This document shows positions 6,630 through 9,161 of a DNA stretch of 9,161 bases, piece after piece. A program made the position numbers and the translations under genes. This DNA is from Candidatus Gerdarchaeota archaeon (lineage in GTDB: Archaea; Asgardarchaeota; Heimdallarchaeia; JABLTI01). Below the pieces are notes generated by a model. It was not told the DNA's origin. It saw only the letters and a program-made list of their open reading frames with translations, and did no database searches. Location of the stretch: assembly GCA_016839405.1 (NCBI GenBank), contig JAEOUJ010000226.1, forward strand, positions 1 to 9,161, written 5' to 3'. Position 1 is the stretch's first letter; each line of letters opens with the position of its first letter.

Positions 6630-7580
6630 CTATTTTTGCTTATCTGATATTCCTTTCTCAGTAATAAAGAAAACACATTCTCTATCAGGTAATCGAGATG
6701 AATCATACATTCTAGCAATACGTGCTGGTCCACGTCCCTTTCTTAGGAAAATCCTCTGATGAGGTCGATGAGCCCAAGCAAATCCTAAAGCTGGGTGAGG
6801 TGATTTATCAAATATATTTTCATCAATAGTAGCAATTACTTGATTTGTTACAACAATAGCTATATCATGCTTCTCTAATAATTGCTTTAGAATTTCAGCT
6901 AGCCGCATAACAGCTTGTTGTCGGGAAACAAGTTTTTCTCCACCTGTATATTCCGCTCGAAAATGTGAGGCAATTGAATCTATAATGAAAAGCTTAACAT
7001 TTCTTTGAGTGATAATCTTTTCAGCATTCAATATTAGAAACATAAGATGATCTGAATTGTAAGTTCTTGTAACAGCAATATTCTTTAAGAAATCTTTTGG
7101 TTCCAATCCATTGTTCTTTGCAATCTGAGCTATTCTTGTTGAAGAGAATGTTCCTTCTGTATCAATATAATATACATTGCCTTCCAATCCTCCTTTTTCA
7201 ATAGTCAATTGAACATTCACTGATAATTGAAAACATATTTGAGTTTTACCTGTAGCAAATTCACCTGATATTTCTGTTATTTCGCCAGTATAAATTCCCC
7301 CACCTAACAATTCATCTAATTGTTTGGATCCTGTTGATATTCTTTTCTTCCCTTTCTCTTTGTTTAATAAATCAGATGCTGTAATTGGTTTTTGATCCAT
7401 CAATGAAATTGCTTCTAGAATAATTTGTTTTGCTAAAGTTAAATCTATTGAAATTTTTTCAGATAATTCCTCTGGAGAAAGCCAACAAAGTGATTCTATA
7501 GTTTTAAAGTTATTTTTCTCAAGTTTTTCAATAATTTCTTTTGTTAATGATTTCATATCTTCTAAACGTTTAGGAAACAA
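6630..7580 (-). CDS. radA: RadA/RAD51-family recombinase, with RAD51-paralogue-like features
   Basis: This is a RecA-superfamily ATPase for homologous recombination. Residues 6-60 match the small helical N-terminal domain of RadA. The core has ISTGSKQLDELLGGGI, Walker A GEFATGKT at 106-113, DTEGTF with Glu152, Walker B LFIIDS at 197-202, SHFRAEY, SRQQ, TNQV and the LRKGRG C-terminal segment. Two departures stand out: PALGFAWAH at 263-271 replaces the usual PxGGHxxAH, and Pro65-Ile-Thr-Ala replaces the FxxA polymerisation motif. The in-frame GTG at 7589 lies inside an AGGTG ribosome binding site (minus strand 7591-7587), so TTG 7580 six bases later is preferred (316 aa); ATG 7556 is also possible. 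The stop is TAG, 8 bp from the convergent sua5 stop, so the 3' ends of the two transcripts must overlap. It may be the canonical RadA or a paralogue. Confidence 0.9.
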   Translation of the reverse strand: MFPKRLEDMKSLTKEIIEKLEKNNFKTIESLCWLSPEELSEKISIDLTLAKQIILEAISLMDQKPITASDLLNKEKGKKRISTGSKQLDELLGGGIYTGEITEISGEFATGKTQICFQLSVNVQLTIEKGGLEGNVYYIDTEGTFSSTRIAQIAKNNGLEPKDFLKNIAVTRTYNSDHLMFLILNAEKIITQRNVKLFIIDSIASHFRAEYTGGEKLVSRQQAVMRLAEILKQLLEKHDIAIVVTNQVIATIDENIFDKSPHPALGFAWAHRPHQRIFLRKGRGPARIARMYDSSRLPDRECVFFITEKGISDKQK

Positions 7581-7655
7581 CAATAGCACCTAGCAAATTC
7601 TGAATAACAATAATACAACTACAAATAATCTATTATTTATTTATTCTTTTGGTAA

Positions 7656-7663
7656 TTTAAATA
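7656..7663 (-). promoter_or_regulatory. Candidate TATA box for radA
   Basis: The minus strand reads TATTTAAA inside the near-palindrome GGTAATTTAAATACC (7651-7665). A start site about 25 bases downstream, near 7630, would give a 40-50 base leader carrying CTAGGTG at 7593-7587. The rest of the gap 7581-7741 holds no gene. Confidence 0.4.
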
Positions 7664-7674
7664 CCACTTTAAAG

Positions 7675-7723
7675 ATTATGAAAATGTAAGAAAAGAAATC
7701 CATTTGTAAAAAATGAATTTTTT
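7675..7723 (-). terminator. Terminator-like T tracts and short inverted repeat after the three-helix membrane gene
   Basis: AAAAAAT at 7708-7714 and ATTTTTT at 7717-7723 form a 7-bp inverted repeat with a 2-base spacer. On the minus strand this is followed by more T-rich sequence down to about 7675. It lies about 20 bases past the TAG of the gene ending at 7742, as expected for a terminator. Confidence 0.4.
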
Positions 7724-7741
7724 CTATGGGTTATAATAATT

Positions 7742-8089
7742 CTAAATTATTGCTGGATAATATACTATAATCAAAATCGTTCCAATAATTGTTAATATAA
7801 ATAAAATTGCCCAAGTAATGAAGGTATTACGTAATGTTTCAGGTTTTTCAACGAGTCTTAATCTTAAGCTAATTGTTATAATAAACATAAAAGCAGGTAA
7901 AAATACTGTTGGAAAAGAACGAACATTCCAATTGATATCAAGTAAATTGAAAACAAAATCAATTATTACTAATGCTAACCAAGCAAGTGAAGCTAAATCC
8001 ATAATTTTTATTTCAAGTGGATTTTCTTTCCAATTTCTAAAACTTTCTGATTGTTTCTTTTTAACGTCGCTAACTTCACTATTACTCAT
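7742..8089 (-). CDS. Small membrane protein with three predicted transmembrane helices (115 aa)
   Basis: This is an unrecognised membrane protein. ATG 8089 is preferred over an upstream in-frame TTG at 8131, whose extra 14 residues (KNCKIKQRLCGIS) look like untranslated sequence. The hydrophilic, Ser/Lys-rich N-terminus (1-27) is followed by hydrophobic segments at about 30-50, 58-75 and 90-113, separated by short polar loops with Arg at 73-78 (LRLRLV). The protein ends within the last hydrophobic stretch. No catalytic or transport signature is visible. It lies 93 bases downstream of, and on the same strand as, the surface-protein gene, so co-expression is possible. Its stop is TAG, with a second in-frame TAG a few codons later. 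Confidence 0.65.
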   Translation of the reverse strand: MSNSEVSDVKKKQSESFRNWKENPLEIKIMDLASLAWLALVIIDFVFNLLDINWNVRSFPTVFLPAFMFIITISLRLRLVEKPETLRNTFITWAILFILTIIGTILIIVYYPAII

Positions 8090-8182
8090 TGAAATACCAC
8101 ACAATCTTTGTTTTATTTTACAGTTCTTCAAATAATCATTTATCTTTAAATCTTTTGTTGAAATTCTCTTATTTATTTCTGA

Positions 8183-9034
8183 TTATACTTCTCCACCAAT
8201 TAATTCCTTTCTTGTTTTTATACGATAAACAACAGTTCCTACAAAAACTATAGAATAAAAAGATGCTGTAATTGAAAAAATCGTTGCTTTATTTAATTCA
8301 TCTAACGGAAGAAGTTCTACATTTGTAGATGCTAATTTGAAATAAGCGTTCATTCTTCGATTTATAGCTGGTTCAAAATAGGTACCTGACATATAAAAAA
8401 GTAAACCATACCAATCACTTGTTCCATGTTTTCCATATCCATACATTAAAGTCATATTTACCATGGAGCCATAAATTCTGAAAACAAAAACTTCATAATA
8501 TTTATCCATAATTGCTATAGATTGGCTTTTAGAACAAATAGCTGTATAATTCCAAAAGGCTATGGTTTTATTTAATTGAAGGTCTTCTGGAAATACCCAC
8601 ATTGGTGTGGCTTTCGTTGTATCATCAATAAACTCAAAAAAGTAAACCATAAAAATCTGGATGATAGATGTATCACCAGCGTCAATATATAATGCTCTTG
8701 TATTTAGATTTTCATTTCCAAATGCAGTCTCATTATAATATTCAACCAAAGTAAGTACATCAACATGAAATGAACCCCGGATATTTGAAACATTTAACAT
8801 TGAATTATAGGTTAATGTTAGTGTTCCACTTGCAGCAATTATGCTACCAGTTGTTTGAGTAATTTCATATATTGATTTTTGACCAACAAAAGGGAATTGA
8901 TCTTCACTTTGAGAATGAATATAGGTAATATTAGTAAGTTTTGAACGATAAAAACACATGGAAACTAAAAGTAAAATAATAATCCTAAGTATAATTTTCT
9001 TATAAGATACCACACTTTTAGTTCTAGTAGTCAT
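8183..9034 (-). CDS. Predicted surface protein anchored by N- and C-terminal transmembrane helices (283 aa)
   Basis: I do not recognise a family. The N-terminus has positive residues (Arg4, Lys6, Lys12, Lys13, Arg17) around a hydrophobic helix at 14-28, a signal anchor or signal peptide. Residues 30-245 form a polar, beta-rich region with abundant aromatic residues and six N-glycosylation sequons (Asn35, 81, 101, 155, 162, 193), pointing to an extracytoplasmic domain. A second helix at about 250-270 is followed by the basic tail RIKTRKE, consistent with a cytoplasmic C-terminus. The ATG at 9034 follows GAGTGA by 8 bases on the minus strand. It may be a sensor, receptor or cell-envelope component; nothing in the sequence chooses between these. 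The three-helix membrane protein is the next gene downstream. Confidence 0.75.
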   Translation of the reverse strand: MTTRTKSVVSYKKIILRIIILLLVSMCFYRSKLTNITYIHSQSEDQFPFVGQKSIYEITQTTGSIIAASGTLTLTYNSMLNVSNIRGSFHVDVLTLVEYYNETAFGNENLNTRALYIDAGDTSIIQIFMVYFFEFIDDTTKATPMWVFPEDLQLNKTIAFWNYTAICSKSQSIAIMDKYYEVFVFRIYGSMVNMTLMYGYGKHGTSDWYGLLFYMSGTYFEPAINRRMNAYFKLASTNVELLPLDELNKATIFSITASFYSIVFVGTVVYRIKTRKELIGGEV

Positions 9035-9062
9035 TTATAATTCACTCATCATATAATGATAG

Positions 9063-9070
9063 ATATAAAT
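9063..9070 (-). promoter_or_regulatory. Candidate TATA box for the surface-protein gene
   Basis: The minus strand reads TTTATATC, a good archaeal TATA match. It lies about 30 bases before ATG 9034, which would place transcription start close to 9040 and imply a very short leader. Confidence 0.5.
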
Positions 9071-9093
9071 TCTAAGATTATTAATTTTTCAGC

Positions 9094-9120
9094 AGAATTG
9101 AAAATGGCTCTATCAATTCT
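9094..9120. repeat. Inverted repeat AGAATTGA / TCAATTCT, 11-base spacer
   Basis: Perfect 8-bp arms at 9094-9101 and 9113-9120 flank AAATGGCTCTA. Three more pairs (AGC/GCT) can form if a 2-base bulge is allowed. It lies about 25-55 bases upstream of the TATA candidate for the minus-strand surface-protein gene, so it could be an operator, or a hairpin at the end of a gene lying to the right. The remainder of 9035-9161 shows no gene. Confidence 0.5.
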
Positions 9121-9161
9121 ATGCTAAGCTCTAAAAAAGATTTTAACTTAATAATACAAAC

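Noticed and set aside
1..9161. tRNA, rRNA, CRISPR array, insertion sequence or phage genes
   Set aside because: I looked for cloverleaf-like segments, regularly spaced direct repeats, transposase motifs and flanking repeats and saw none. The intergenic gaps are short and A/T-rich.

Overview
The window is most likely from an Asgard (Promethearchaeota) archaeon. It is strongly A+T rich. It carries archaeal-type Kae1 and a RadA/RAD51-family recombinase beside a very Arf-like small GTPase and a longin-like protein, and that mixture is typical of Asgard genomes. Ribosome-binding sites match parts of the archaeal AGGAGGTGAT consensus, and several genes appear to start at TTG. The lineage within Asgard cannot be fixed from this window. 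All functional calls come from reading motifs; no search was run.

Layout. Positions 1-737 (minus) hold the N-terminal 245 codons of an ECF-transporter T subunit (EcfT/CbiQ family) that runs off the left edge. A 78-bp divergent intergenic region separates it from a plus-strand run of seven genes. These are a 435-aa longin / winged-helix / alpha-beta protein (816-2123), two tandem coiled-coil proteins each ending in a winged helix (2253-2999 and 3016-3765), an Arf-family GTPase (3947-4486), a 99-aa protein of unknown fold (4507-4806), Kae1 (4921-5934), and a Sua5/TsaC-type protein (about 5941-6621) with no ordinary start codon. On the minus strand lie a RadA/RAD51-family recombinase that meets sua5 tail to tail with 8 bp between the stops, a small three-helix membrane protein (7742-8089) and a surface protein anchored at both ends (8183-9034).

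How they fit together. Kae1 and Sua5 act in consecutive steps of tRNA t6A37 synthesis: Sua5/TsaC makes threonylcarbamoyl-AMP, and Kae1, within KEOPS, transfers the threonylcarbamoyl group to tRNA. The block 816-4806 looks like a small-GTPase neighbourhood. Its longin-like protein, two coiled-coil/winged-helix proteins and 99-aa protein surround an Arf-like switch and could be its regulators or effectors. That is the best candidate for an undescribed system here, but it rests on gene order and domain architecture only.

The most notable molecular details are four. The recombinase carries a PALGxxWxH signature of the kind I recall from eukaryotic RAD51 paralogues, and it lacks the polymerisation phenylalanine. 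The 435-aa protein has a C-terminal region whose pattern recalls DENN domains of the folliculin type. The kae1-sua5 junction is in frame across a single TAG with no ATG/GTG/TTG before the essential Sua5 motif. An inverted repeat lies upstream of the rightmost gene. No tRNA, rRNA, CRISPR array or insertion sequence was seen.
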